Assembly (NCBI RefSeq): GCF_038624605.1 | Contig: NZ_CP152020.1 | Location: 434,001 to 498,000 of the forward strand | Direction of reading: 5' to 3' | Length of the DNA stretch: 64,000 nucleotides | Source: Psychrobacillus sp. FSL K6-4046 | GTDB lineage: Bacteria > Bacillota > Bacilli > Bacillales_A > Planococcaceae | Position numbers and translations under genes: made by a program | Notes under the pieces: model-generated | The model's database searches: none | What the model was told of the DNA's origin: nothing | What the model saw: the letters and a program-made list of their open reading frames with translations, nothing else | Part shown: piece by piece, positions 9,281 through 17,713 of the stretch | How the letters are laid out: each line of letters opens with the position of its first letter | Position numbering within the stretch: position 1 is the first letter of the stretch

Positions 9281-10411
9281 ATGGGATCAGTAAAAATTAG
9301 TAACATCACGAAAAAATTTGGGGACGTTACTGCACTTCATGATATTAACCTTGAAATCAAGGAGGGCGAGTTTTTCGCTCTTCTTGGTCCTTCGGGATGT
9401 GGGAAAACGACCACTATGAGATGTATTGCCGGTTTTGAAAGCCCTACTTCAGGAAAAATTTACATAGGGGACAATGAAGTAGAGAACATTCCTGCAAATA
9501 AGCGGAATTGTGGCATGGTTTTTCAAAGCTATGCATTATTTCCTCATATGAATGTATTTGACAATGTTGCCTACAGTTTAAATATTAAAGAGCTAAACTC
9601 TAGTAATCCTGTTAAACAGTTAGGGATTTACGCCCGGTTATTGAATAAAAGATTAGGAAAGACACCAAAAGCAATACATGAGAAAGTGATGAAAATTCTA
9701 CAATACGTTGAGTTAGATAAATATGCGAATCGTCTAACTAGTGAGCTTTCTGGGGGGCAACAGCAAAGGGTTGCCCTGGCTAGGGCATTGGTGATGGAGC
9801 CAGCCGTGTTATTGATGGATGAGCCACTTTCAAATCTTGATCAAAAGCTACGTCACTCGATGAGGAATACGATTAGATCCATACAACAGGATTTAGGAAT
9901 CACAACTATTTTTGTTACACACGACCAAGAAGAGGCGATGAGTATGGCCGATCGAATTGCAGTGATGGACAAAGGGGAAATCGTGCAAATTGGAACACCA
10001 ACAGATTTATATAGTAATCCATCTACACCTTTTATAGCTGACTTTGTTGGTACTTCCAATATATTAAAGGGGAAAGTTATAGGGGAAGAAAATGGCTTGC
10101 TTATTGTTAGTGGAGATGGTTTTCAATTGAAATCCTCCAATAAGTCTGCTAAGGAAGAGGTAGATATTATTATACGTCCGGAACACGTAATGGTAGAGCC
10201 TGTTCATAGTTTAGTAGATTCTTCAACAACGAATGTTGTAGTTGGAAAGGTGATTATGTCAACTTATTTAGGGTCGATTGTTCGCTACGATGTCAAGGTT
10301 GGAGAATATCAATTAATCGTGGATACAACTTATTCTACAGGTGCTAATATATTCGAAGAAGGAAGAGAAGTAAAGCTAACAGTAGAGTTTGAAAGGGTGC
10401 TATTGATATGA
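9281..10411 (+). CDS. ABC transporter ATP-binding protein (Fbp/Pot type)
   Basis: A 376-residue ATPase that powers uptake by the neighbouring permease. Walker A is GPSGCGKT (about residue 38). Residues 97-130 carry an insertion before the signature LSGGQQQRVALARA, followed by Walker B VLLMDEP, the D-loop SNLD and the H-loop THDQEEA. The C-terminal 120 residues form a TOBE-like OB domain (IIRPEHVM), typical of the CUT1/Fbp ATPases. It overlaps the permease gene by four bases (ATGA), which argues for translational coupling. Confidence 0.9.
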   Translation: MGSVKISNITKKFGDVTALHDINLEIKEGEFFALLGPSGCGKTTTMRCIAGFESPTSGKIYIGDNEVENIPANKRNCGMVFQSYALFPHMNVFDNVAYSLNIKELNSSNPVKQLGIYARLLNKRLGKTPKAIHEKVMKILQYVELDKYANRLTSELSGGQQQRVALARALVMEPAVLLMDEPLSNLDQKLRHSMRNTIRSIQQDLGITTIFVTHDQEEAMSMADRIAVMDKGEIVQIGTPTDLYSNPSTPFIADFVGTSNILKGKVIGEENGLLIVSGDGFQLKSSNKSAKEEVDIIIRPEHVMVEPVHSLVDSSTTNVVVGKVIMSTYLGSIVRYDVKVGEYQLIVDTTYSTGANIFEEGREVKLTVEFERVLLI

Positions 10412-12111
10412 AGAAGTCATTAAAAAATTTCAGTGGCTTGTCAGTAGTAAAAATATTTATATACGTTTTTTTTGGCCTTTTCATGCTACTACCATTATTT
10501 TCAGTGTTTCTTGTAAGCTTCACAGGACAGCCAATAAATATTTTGGGTTCTATAACAGACCCTTCAATTTTTAGTTCAACTATTGAAAAGTTAAAAGGAT
10601 CGTCGTTAGAGAACTATAAAAAGATTTTTACAAACTCTGGGTATTTAGATGCCTTAAAAAATAGTTTATATTTAGGTTTTTTAGTAACAGTTATTGTCAT
10701 TACCCTTTGCATTCCTATGGCCTATGGGATCGCACGGACTAAAATGCCCTTTAAAAAGACAATTTCCGCATTATGTACAATTCCGTTAATCGTACCTACT
10801 TTTATATCTGCTTATGCTTTTATTATAATGTTTGGCAGAGCGGGTTGGGTAACTGAAATATACAACCTATTAGGTGGAGAAGGAATGTTAATCGACCCGT
10901 ATTCTATGACAGGAGTAGTCATGGTACAAGTGTTTTTCTTCTTCCCTTACGCATTGTGGCCATTAGTTGCCGCTTTTAAAATAAGCGACATTAGTTTAGA
11001 AGAAGCTTCGCAAAACTTAGGAGCAAAGAATTGGTTCACATTTGTCTTTGTAACTTTCCCATTAGCACTACCAGGCATTATTTCTAGTGCATTATTAATT
11101 TTTACGGTGAGTTTTTCAGATTTTGGAACCCCGATTGTGCTAGCTCCGAAAGAGTTAAACCTTTTGGTAGTAGAGGCTTATCGAGAAATAGCCGGCTTCT
11201 TCAACTGGGGTGGTGCTGCTATTTTAACAGTAGTCATGGTCATTGTTGCAGCATTCTTTTTCTGGCTTCAACACCTATTTACGAAAAGTAGAAATTATGG
11301 TTCTGTTTCTGGTAAACCAAAAAAACAAAAATTAATAGAAAATAAATTATTAACAAGATTACTGTCGGGTTACTCTTTTTTAGTAGTTTTAATCCCTCTT
11401 TTCGCTATGTTATCTGTAGCATTACAATCTGTTGCTACTACTTGGGGAAAAGATTTACTGCCTAACGGTTATACCCTTAATCACTATAAAACAATTTTTT
11501 CAACCTCTATGGGGAATATACAAAACAGTATTATGCTAGCGACCGGAGCACTTGTATTAAGTGTTATCATAGCAACCTTTGTATCTTACTTTGTAGTAAG
11601 ACAGAATTCATCTAAGTTAGATTTCATGGCATCAATACCTTTAGTTGTCCCTGGTATTGCATTTGGGATAGCTTTGATTCAAACATTTAACACAGCTCCA
11701 TTGCAGTTAACTGGTACTGCCGTTCTACTAATCATTGCCTATACGATCCGAAGACTGCCCTATATGGTTAGGTCTACTATGGGAGCGATGAGAGCAATTA
11801 AGCAGGACATTGAGGAGGCCGCTATCAATCTTGGAGCAACACCTTTAACTGCTGCTATAACTATAGTTGGACCGCTTATGCTCCCTGGAATAGCTGCTGG
11901 ATCCGTTTTAGTATTTATAACCGTAATTAAAGAGGCGAGCGTATCCATACTACTGGCTCCTCCTGAATGGGCACCAATGAGCTTAGCTATATTCCAAAAT
12001 ATTCTTCGTGCTGAGTATTACTCAGCTGCAGCGATGTCGATTGTTCTTATTGTACTTGTGCTTCTACTACAAGGTGTAGCTAACTTCTTATCAAGAAAAC
12101 AACAGTTATAG
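10408..12111 (+). CDS. Fused two-domain ABC permease (FbpB type)
   Basis: A 567-residue integral membrane protein made of two tandem BPD_transp_1 halves, each with about six transmembrane segments. The coupling (EAA) motifs are seen as EEASQNLGAKNWFTFVFV near residue 193 and EEAAINLGATPLTAAITIV near residue 475. Such fused permeases work with a single SBP and an ATPase dimer for iron, phosphonates or sugar phosphates. The gene is followed, after 9 bases, by a HAD phosphatase. Confidence 0.88.
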   Translation: MKKSLKNFSGLSVVKIFIYVFFGLFMLLPLFSVFLVSFTGQPINILGSITDPSIFSSTIEKLKGSSLENYKKIFTNSGYLDALKNSLYLGFLVTVIVITLCIPMAYGIARTKMPFKKTISALCTIPLIVPTFISAYAFIIMFGRAGWVTEIYNLLGGEGMLIDPYSMTGVVMVQVFFFFPYALWPLVAAFKISDISLEEASQNLGAKNWFTFVFVTFPLALPGIISSALLIFTVSFSDFGTPIVLAPKELNLLVVEAYREIAGFFNWGGAAILTVVMVIVAAFFFWLQHLFTKSRNYGSVSGKPKKQKLIENKLLTRLLSGYSFLVVLIPLFAMLSVALQSVATTWGKDLLPNGYTLNHYKTIFSTSMGNIQNSIMLATGALVLSVIIATFVSYFVVRQNSSKLDFMASIPLVVPGIAFGIALIQTFNTAPLQLTGTAVLLIIAYTIRRLPYMVRSTMGAMRAIKQDIEEAAINLGATPLTAAITIVGPLMLPGIAAGSVLVFITVIKEASVSILLAPPEWAPMSLAIFQNILRAEYYSAAAMSIVLIVLVLLLQGVANFLSRKQQL

Positions 12112-12120
12112 GTTATTGGA

Positions 12121-12903
12121 GTGAAAAATTTGAATGGATATATTTTTGATTTAGATGGAACTATTTATATTGATAATGAGATAATCCCTGGAGTCCCAGA
12201 GGCTATTAAAAGTTTGAAGGAAAGAGGGGACAAAGTAGTATTTCTTACAAACAAATCTATTGCAAGTAGAAAAGATTATGTAGAAAAGTTAAAAGCTTTA
12301 GACATTGAAGTGAGATTAGAGGAAGTTATTAACTCAAATTATATTACTGCTCTGTATTTAAAAAAGGTTATGAAACCAGAAGACTCGGTATATGCAATTG
12401 GAGAAGCACCACTATTTGAAGAACTTAGGGAAGGAAACATAAAATTAGCGGATTTCTCCGCTAAAGCTTCCCATGTCGTTTTAGGATGGGACAGGGAGTT
12501 TAATTACGACAAGCTAAACCAGGCATATCAAGCGTGGAGAAATGGAGCAAAAATTATAGCTACGAATCCTGACCGAACCTGTCCCGTTAGTGGAGGGGAA
12601 ATACCTGACTGTGGAGCAATGATCGGTGCTCTAGAAGGAGCAACAGGAGAGCCGATCAAAATCATCACGGGAAAACCGTCCGCACTTATGGCAGATTATG
12701 TACTAAATAACGTTTTGCAGATGGAAGCTTGCAATTGTTTTATGATTGGTGATCGATTAGAAACTGATATAAAAATGGGAAATGATGCTGGGATGCAATC
12801 TGTTTTAGTTATGACAGGAATTACAACACCAACCATGTTAGAAAATCCTGAACATAAACCTAAATATATTTTAGAGAGTGTAAGGAATATACTTTCTTTA
12901 TAA
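12121..12903 (+). CDS. HAD-IIA (NagD-type) phosphatase
   Basis: A 260-residue cytoplasmic phosphatase. FDLDGTIY near residue 8 gives the catalytic Asp pair, FLTNKS is motif II, KPS near residue 181 is the motif III Lys, and GDRLETD near residue 201 binds Mg. A large alpha/beta cap lies between motifs II and III, as in NagD, AraL and phosphoglycolate/glycerol-phosphate phosphatases. It is the fourth gene of the ABC operon, so it may dephosphorylate the imported compound. Its last six bases overlap the end of glpP on the other strand. Confidence 0.82.
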   Translation: MKNLNGYIFDLDGTIYIDNEIIPGVPEAIKSLKERGDKVVFLTNKSIASRKDYVEKLKALDIEVRLEEVINSNYITALYLKKVMKPEDSVYAIGEAPLFEELREGNIKLADFSAKASHVVLGWDREFNYDKLNQAYQAWRNGAKIIATNPDRTCPVSGGEIPDCGAMIGALEGATGEPIKIITGKPSALMADYVLNNVLQMEACNCFMIGDRLETDIKMGNDAGMQSVLVMTGITTPTMLENPEHKPKYILESVRNILSL

Positions 12904-13461
12904 ATTAAAATTCCACATCTCCGGTACTCCAGCGGAAATTGCTAAAGCTCCATTTTCTAAGGCTTGATGTACCTCTGAAATGTTATCTATAAGGCCACCA
13001 GCTATTATAGGGAAAGTAAGACTTGTACAAAGCTGGTCAATTACCTTTGGCATAATACCAGGCATCACTTCTACAGCATCTGGACGACAGGAATTAACCA
13101 TTTCTATTCCTTTAGTAACTGCATTACGATCGAGCAAAAAAATACGTTGGATTGTCATTAGTCCTACTTCTTTAGCCAACTTTACTACATGGCTCTTTGT
13201 AGTAATAATACCAGTCGGTTTCCATTGATCTGCTACGAAGGTTAAAGCCGTTTTTGAGCTAGAAATGCCATCTATGAAATCTAAGTGAATGAAAACGTAT
13301 TTGTTTGCCTGCTTTATTTTATTTATGTGTTCGCCTGCTGTCATCAGATTTCCAGTAAGAAGAAAGACAATATTCGCCTTACTGGTAATTGCTTGCTTTA
13401 AATCCTGCTCATTAGTCACTGCAGCAATTATTTGGGACTCTACCATGTCTACTAAACTCAT
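12898..13461 (-). CDS. glpP: Glycerol-3-phosphate responsive antiterminator GlpP
   Basis: A 187-residue TIM-barrel-like RNA-binding regulator. It matches GlpP along its whole length (HLDFIDGISSSKTAL, EVMPGIMPKVIDQL, IAGGLIDN). In Bacillus subtilis, GlpP bound to glycerol-3-phosphate prevents termination in the glpD and glpFK leaders. Here it is transcribed away from glpD, whose leader hairpin (13555-13603) is the expected target. The ATG follows AAGGTGAGC. The 3' end abuts the HAD gene without a visible terminator. Confidence 0.92.
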   Translation of the reverse strand: MSLVDMVESQIIAAVTNEQDLKQAITSKANIVFLLTGNLMTAGEHINKIKQANKYVFIHLDFIDGISSSKTALTFVADQWKPTGIITTKSHVVKLAKEVGLMTIQRIFLLDRNAVTKGIEMVNSCRPDAVEVMPGIMPKVIDQLCTSLTFPIIAGGLIDNISEVHQALENGALAISAGVPEMWNFNL

Positions 13462-13554
13462 AAGTGCTCACCTTTTCTATCTTTTGGTTATTATGATTAT
13501 ATCATATTTAAATTTTTCTAAATAATATAAAATTGGTCAGAGAATTCAGAGAAG

Positions 13555-13604
13555 ACCATTACAATACTTGCCTAGGGCAAGTTTATTGTAATGGTCTTTT
13601 TAAT
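13555..13604 (+). promoter_or_regulatory. glpD leader terminator/antiterminator (GlpP target)
   Basis: AAGACCATTACAATA pairs with TATTGTAATGGTCTT over 15 bp, with a nested CTTGCC/GGCAAG stem and a TTTTTA tail, 16 bases before the glpD start. It is a strong intrinsic terminator in the place where GlpP acts in Bacillus. Confidence 0.85.
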
Positions 13605-13619
13605 GTGAAGGAGATAAAA

Positions 13620-15269
13620 ATGAAGAAATTTTCATATGAAGAAAGAAACGTACTATTATCAACCCTTGAGGGAACTACATATGACGTCATAGTTATTGGC
13701 GGAGGCATTACTGGAACTGGAGTAGCTTTAGATTGTGTCACGAGGGGTTTAAAGGTATTAGTAGTAGAGATGCAGGATTTTGCTGCAGGAACTTCCAGTA
13801 GGTCAACCAAATTAGTCCATGGCGGTCTTCGATACCTAAAACAGTTAGAAGTAAAAATGGTTGCTGATGTTGGTAAGGAAAGAGAAATTGTTTATTTAAA
13901 TGCCCCTCATGTTACTCATCCAGAGTGGATGCTATTACCTATCTATAAAAAAGGGACATTTGGAAAATATTCGACTTCTGTCGGATTATTGGTATATGAC
14001 TTTTTAGCAGGAGTTAAAAGACATGAAAGAAGAAAAATGTTAAATAGGAATGAGACTATTCAAAAAGAACCCTTACTTAAGCAAGAAAGTTTATTAGGTG
14101 GAGGGTATTATGTTGAATATAGAACTGATGATGCAAGGCTTACGATAGAAGTTGCAAAAAAGGCATTTGAAAAAGGAGCAGACTTACTTAATTATGTAAA
14201 AGCAGAGAAGATGATTTATACGGATGATGGAAAGATTCGTGGAATAACTGTGATAGATCAATTTTCAGAAACTAAAATAAATATTTTCGGGAGAAAAATA
14301 GTTAATGCATCAGGACCTTGGGTTGAAAAAGTAATTAGTTTAGATAAAAAAATAGCAGGTAAAGGTTTGTTGCATACAAAGGGTATTCATATAGTAATAG
14401 ATCAGCAGCGATTTCCATTAAGACAGTCCGTTTACTTTGATACACCTGATGGAAGAATGGTATTTGCTATTCCTAGAGATGGTAAAACGTATGTTGGGAC
14501 AACAGATACTATTTTTGAGGGTGATTTAGTTAATCCGTGTATTGAAAAGAGCGATCAAGAATATTTAATTCAAAGTATTCATTTTATGTTCCCTGATATA
14601 AAAGTAACGATAGATGACATTGAGTCTAGCTGGGCAGGAGTTAGACCATTGATTCGAGAGGAAGGAAAGGGGCCTTCTGAAATTTCAAGGAAGGATGAGA
14701 TTTGGACATCTGCAACTGGTCTTATAACGATTGCAGGGGGAAAGTTGACTGGATACCGAAAAATGGCCGAGACTATTACTGATATATTATGTAAGGATTT
14801 GAAGAATGAAGATATTATAGTTGGCCATTCTATTACCAAGAATTTAAAACTATCTGGCGGAGAATTTGATAATTTAATGGACTATGCTAGTTATACAGCA
14901 AAGAAAGCAAAAGACTTAGTAGATCTTGGCTTAACCAATAAAGAGGCAGTTAAGCTGGCTGCAATGTATGGTAGTAACACGGATGGAATTTTACGACTAG
15001 CAGACAAGGTTTTGAAAGAAACAAATTTACCATTGGTTATTAAACTAACTCTTCATTATGCTATAGAGCATGAGATGGTTATAACTCCAGTAGATTATTT
15101 ATTAAGAAGGACAGGAAGCATCTTATTTAACGTTTCTTCTGTACAAAAATGGAAGCTAGAGATTATTGAATATATGGCTTTAATATTCAATTGGGATGAA
15201 AAAACAAAAGAGTATATGTGGGCTGACCTGGAGTTGAAACTACATCAAGCAACCAACTATAGTAATTAG
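13620..15269 (+). CDS. glpD: Aerobic glycerol-3-phosphate dehydrogenase GlpD
   Basis: A 549-residue FAD enzyme that oxidises glycerol-3-phosphate to dihydroxyacetone phosphate at the membrane and passes electrons to quinone. VIGGGITGTGVALD near residue 23 is the Rossmann FAD motif. SRSTKLVHGGLRYL, YVGTTDT and the C-terminal domain are typical of GlpD, and the length matches the family. The ATG at 13620 follows GAAGGAG. An in-frame upstream start would lie inside the leader terminator and is rejected. Control is by the glpD leader and GlpP. No hairpin terminator is visible after the stop. Confidence 0.95.
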   Translation: MKKFSYEERNVLLSTLEGTTYDVIVIGGGITGTGVALDCVTRGLKVLVVEMQDFAAGTSSRSTKLVHGGLRYLKQLEVKMVADVGKEREIVYLNAPHVTHPEWMLLPIYKKGTFGKYSTSVGLLVYDFLAGVKRHERRKMLNRNETIQKEPLLKQESLLGGGYYVEYRTDDARLTIEVAKKAFEKGADLLNYVKAEKMIYTDDGKIRGITVIDQFSETKINIFGRKIVNASGPWVEKVISLDKKIAGKGLLHTKGIHIVIDQQRFPLRQSVYFDTPDGRMVFAIPRDGKTYVGTTDTIFEGDLVNPCIEKSDQEYLIQSIHFMFPDIKVTIDDIESSWAGVRPLIREEGKGPSEISRKDEIWTSATGLITIAGGKLTGYRKMAETITDILCKDLKNEDIIVGHSITKNLKLSGGEFDNLMDYASYTAKKAKDLVDLGLTNKEAVKLAAMYGSNTDGILRLADKVLKETNLPLVIKLTLHYAIEHEMVITPVDYLLRRTGSILFNVSSVQKWKLEIIEYMALIFNWDEKTKEYMWADLELKLHQATNYSN

Positions 15270-15606
15270 AAAATGACTATTAAAAACATAAATAGATTAA
15301 GTAATTTGGTTGAAACCCTTTTTCCAACTTTGTTTATGCGATTTTTTTAATATAAATAGAGCTTTATAGACGAATGAAAGCAGATTCCATTTATTGATTG
15401 TAGCGACAGACGGCGACTCCCTCTTAAAATGTAGTCATACCAATGGTTTATTACGTATTTTAAAGTGAAAAAAATTCGTCTAACTGACCTTTTCCACCCT
15501 TTATAAACCACTTATTTAAAATATTGGAAACAAAGTCTGCACTCCGCTAAATATTCTGGTTAAAAATTCCATAAATATACCTATTCTTGGAGTCCCTTAT
15601 TTCTAA
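15270..15606. repeat. Gene-free stretch with truncated long intergenic repeat
   Basis: 15271-15421 is related to 25051-25192. Shared blocks are CTATTAARAACATAAATAGAT, CTTTGTTTATGCGA and CATTTATTGATTG followed by ACGGCGACTCC. It carries only the left end of the long repeat that is complete at 35841. No ORF with a ribosome site is seen. Confidence 0.55.
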
Positions 15607-15804
15607 TTATTCAGGCACCACAACAGGCTTTAATTTAACTAGAATCGAGTCAGTATCTAATCCTTCTCGCTCATGCTCTTCTACTACCCAGTTAATAGAA
15701 AGAAGCTGTCTTAGAGTACTTAATTGTTGGGGGTTAAGCTCTAATAATTCAAACGTATTATCGACAATTTTATAGTCCTGTTCCTCTAGTTTGTTGAATT
15801 TCAT
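15607..15804 (-). CDS. Small protein of unknown function
   Basis: A 65-residue soluble protein, Leu- and Glu-rich, with no signal peptide or membrane segment. A weak AAGGA lies 11 bases before the ATG. It follows the 76-residue gene by 14 bases on the same strand, so the two probably form an operon. I do not recognise the family. Confidence 0.5.
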   Translation of the reverse strand: MKFNKLEEQDYKIVDNTFELLELNPQQLSTLRQLLSINWVVEEHEREGLDTDSILVKLKPVVVPE

Positions 15805-15818
15805 TTTAAGTAAGTTCC

Positions 15819-16049
15819 TTAAACCATTAAAAGTAATATAAATTTGACGGAGTAACCATTTTCCAAGAGCTCAATAAATTGTTGTTTATCTTGGTTGTAA
15901 ATATTAAGTAATGTTTCATATTCGGTAGAAAAAGTCTCCTCCCAGGAACGACCATCTAAACAATCTAGTAATTCCTGGTTGGATACGCCATTACTTCGTA
16001 AGGATTCTAGTAAAACTGCTTCCATCGTTGTTAGTTTTATATTTTTCAT
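15819..16049 (-). CDS. Small protein of unknown function
   Basis: A 76-residue protein, mostly predicted helix (VLLESLRSNGVSNQELLDCL), with a hydrophobic C-terminus. AGGGAGTG precedes the ATG. It is the first gene of a two-gene unit with the 65-residue protein. I do not recognise the family. Confidence 0.55.
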   Translation of the reverse strand: MKNIKLTTMEAVLLESLRSNGVSNQELLDCLDGRSWEETFSTEYETLLNIYNQDKQQFIELLENGYSVKFILLLMV

Positions 16050-16086
16050 ATTGTCACTCCCTAATGTGTTTATCTATTCCATTAAG

Positions 16087-16197
16087 TATATCAAAACAAA
16101 TGAACAAACAACCCCAGATTTGTTTATACAATTTGGGGTTCTCAATTTATTTATTTAATTTCCATACTGCAAAGTTTAATCCTAAGGCAAAGGTTAC
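16087..16197 (-). pseudogene. Duplicated 3' fragment of tspO plus its terminator
   Basis: The sequence from the terminator hairpin through the last about 17 codons of tspO (17022-17131) recurs here nearly unchanged: TTTCCATACTGCAAAGTTTA and then CCTAAGGCAAAGGTTAC are shared. Upstream coding sequence is missing, and the copy breaks off where the 213-residue gene ends. It is a remnant of a tandem duplication or recombination, not a gene. Confidence 0.8.
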
Positions 16198-16213
16198 TGG
16201 AAGTGCATCCCAC

Positions 16214-16855
16214 TTAATCAGGTGGGAGTTTATATGTAACTTTCCCTTTTTCATCAAGGAACTCTAATTTAGGTATATCGTTTTCGTCAACAACCATTCT
16301 TATGCGTGAATTCCCTTTGCTATCCATTAGTTGTACCGAAATATCTCCATTTTCGGCTTTACCCATATATGCTCGTTGAACACTCCCCGCATACTCTTTC
16401 TCTATTGCTTCTTCTTTTTCTATAGTTGTAAGATCCGATTTCTCAATTTGATTAGTTCTCTTTATCATTTCTCCAAGATTTTTATTTGGTCTATCAAAAA
16501 TGGCAAACCCATAATTATGATTCCCGTTTTCGCCTACATACCTCATTTGTACAACTTGGTCCTGTTTATATTGGTCAAAGGTAAGTGAAGCAAAGGCACT
16601 GTAATCTCCATTTTCCTTAACTTCATTCCCATAAATTAAGCCGCCGCATTCATCACCCTCTGCATTATAAAACATTAAGCCTGAAATAGGATCATTTTTC
16701 CTGTGACCTGGAAGAATATCTACCCCATCCATTATAGCCGGTGGAATATTATCATCATTAAACAAGGAAAGTCTTACTTTTCCAGACTTATCAACAATAT
16801 TTAAACGTTCTGTGTCAATCTTTGAAAATCTCTCGTTCTGGTTATGTAACACCAT
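16214..16855 (-). CDS. Uncharacterised 213-residue protein
   Basis: A soluble protein without signal peptide. The N-terminal half has strand-rich segments of the type found in beta-rich domains (SGKVRLSLFNDD, GLMFYNAEGDECGGLIYG). A charged helix follows (residues 135-160), then a second beta segment (NSRIRMVVDENDIPKLEFLD) that echoes the N-terminal one. I do not recognise a family. Its 3' end abuts the duplicated tspO fragment, so the last codons may derive from the recombination. The ATG stands behind GTGGGGGGAT. Confidence 0.6.
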   Translation of the reverse strand: MVLHNQNERFSKIDTERLNIVDKSGKVRLSLFNDDNIPPAIMDGVDILPGHRKNDPISGLMFYNAEGDECGGLIYGNEVKENGDYSAFASLTFDQYKQDQVVQMRYVGENGNHNYGFAIFDRPNKNLGEMIKRTNQIEKSDLTTIEKEEAIEKEYAGSVQRAYMGKAENGDISVQLMDSKGNSRIRMVVDENDIPKLEFLDEKGKVTYKLPPD

Positions 16856-17042
16856 TTATCCCCCCACTATACATTTTGTACTATTAAAAATATATTCGGT
16901 AAGTTGAAAATTAGCCTTTAATTTTTATCCTAATTAAACTGTTTTAATATGATATTTCGCAACGTCATCATAATTTTTAAGACTTATATAAACCTATATA
17001 TTTTATTAATTTACATTAATTGTATCAAAACAATAGGTTAAA

Positions 17043-17075
17043 AAACACCAGATTACAAAATCTGGTGTTCTCAAT
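17043..17075 (-). terminator. tspO terminator
   Basis: AACACCAGATT / AATCTGGTGTT stem directly after the tspO stop codon, with a T-rich tail on the minus strand. A diverged copy lies at 16108-16141. Confidence 0.8.
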
Positions 17076-17574
17076 TTATTTATTTAACTTCCATACTGCA
17101 AAGTTTAATCCTAAGGCAAAGGTTACCCATCCGATGTACGGTACCATTAATGCGCCGGCAGTAGTATCTTTCTTTTGGAATTCATATGCTGTCATGGCTA
17201 TGGCACCTAATAAAATGGTCATTTCAATAAGTGCTGTTCCTCTAAGACCCCAACGGAAAAACAAGAAAGACCATAAGAAATTTAAACCTAGCTGTAAGTC
17301 ATAGAGAGGAATTGCAGGTGATTCCTTATCCCCTTGTTGAACTTTTTGATCAGCTCGATATTTGGCTAGTCCCATCATTGCGTATAAGGACGTCCATACT
17401 ATAGGGAAGACAGGAGCAGGGGGAGCGAAGGAAGGCTGTTTAAGCTTTTTGTATTTTTTTTGTGCATTACGATTGGCTAACCAGCCTGTAATAGAGCCTC
17501 CTATAACAGGTACTAGAATGCTAATAGCTAGTTTTTTTTTTATCTAACTCACCGTTTACTTTTAATACTTCCAT
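17076..17574 (-). pseudogene. tspO: TspO/MBR family protein, frameshifted in an A10 tract
   Basis: This is a tryptophan-rich sensory/translocator protein with five membrane helices. In the family it binds tetrapyrroles. The C-terminal part is clear (LQLGLNFLWSFLFF, APPAPVFPIVWTSLYA, PYIGWVTFALGLNF). From the ATG at 17574, which has an ideal AGGAGGT, the frame runs for 17 codons and stops just after a run of ten A (minus strand; T10 at 17532-17541). With nine A, it reads without interruption into the conserved body, giving about 165 residues, the family's usual length. A sequencing error, a real disruption, or a slippery contingency tract could each explain this. Confidence 0.8.
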
Positions 17575-17713
17575 TTGATTACCTCCTAAATAGTCTTATG
17601 TAAAAATTATTCCCTAATTACATTGGAATACGCTTAAATTTTGAAAATATTAGAGTTAATGGAATTATTAGAATATGATATGATAGGAGAATAATTAGGG
17701 GGAGACATAGCTC

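Noticed and set aside
16028-17304. Plus-strand ORFs at 16028-16267 and 17020-17304 sharing an identical segment
   Set aside because: The shared segment is the complement of the duplicated tspO 3' end, so these frames are shadows.
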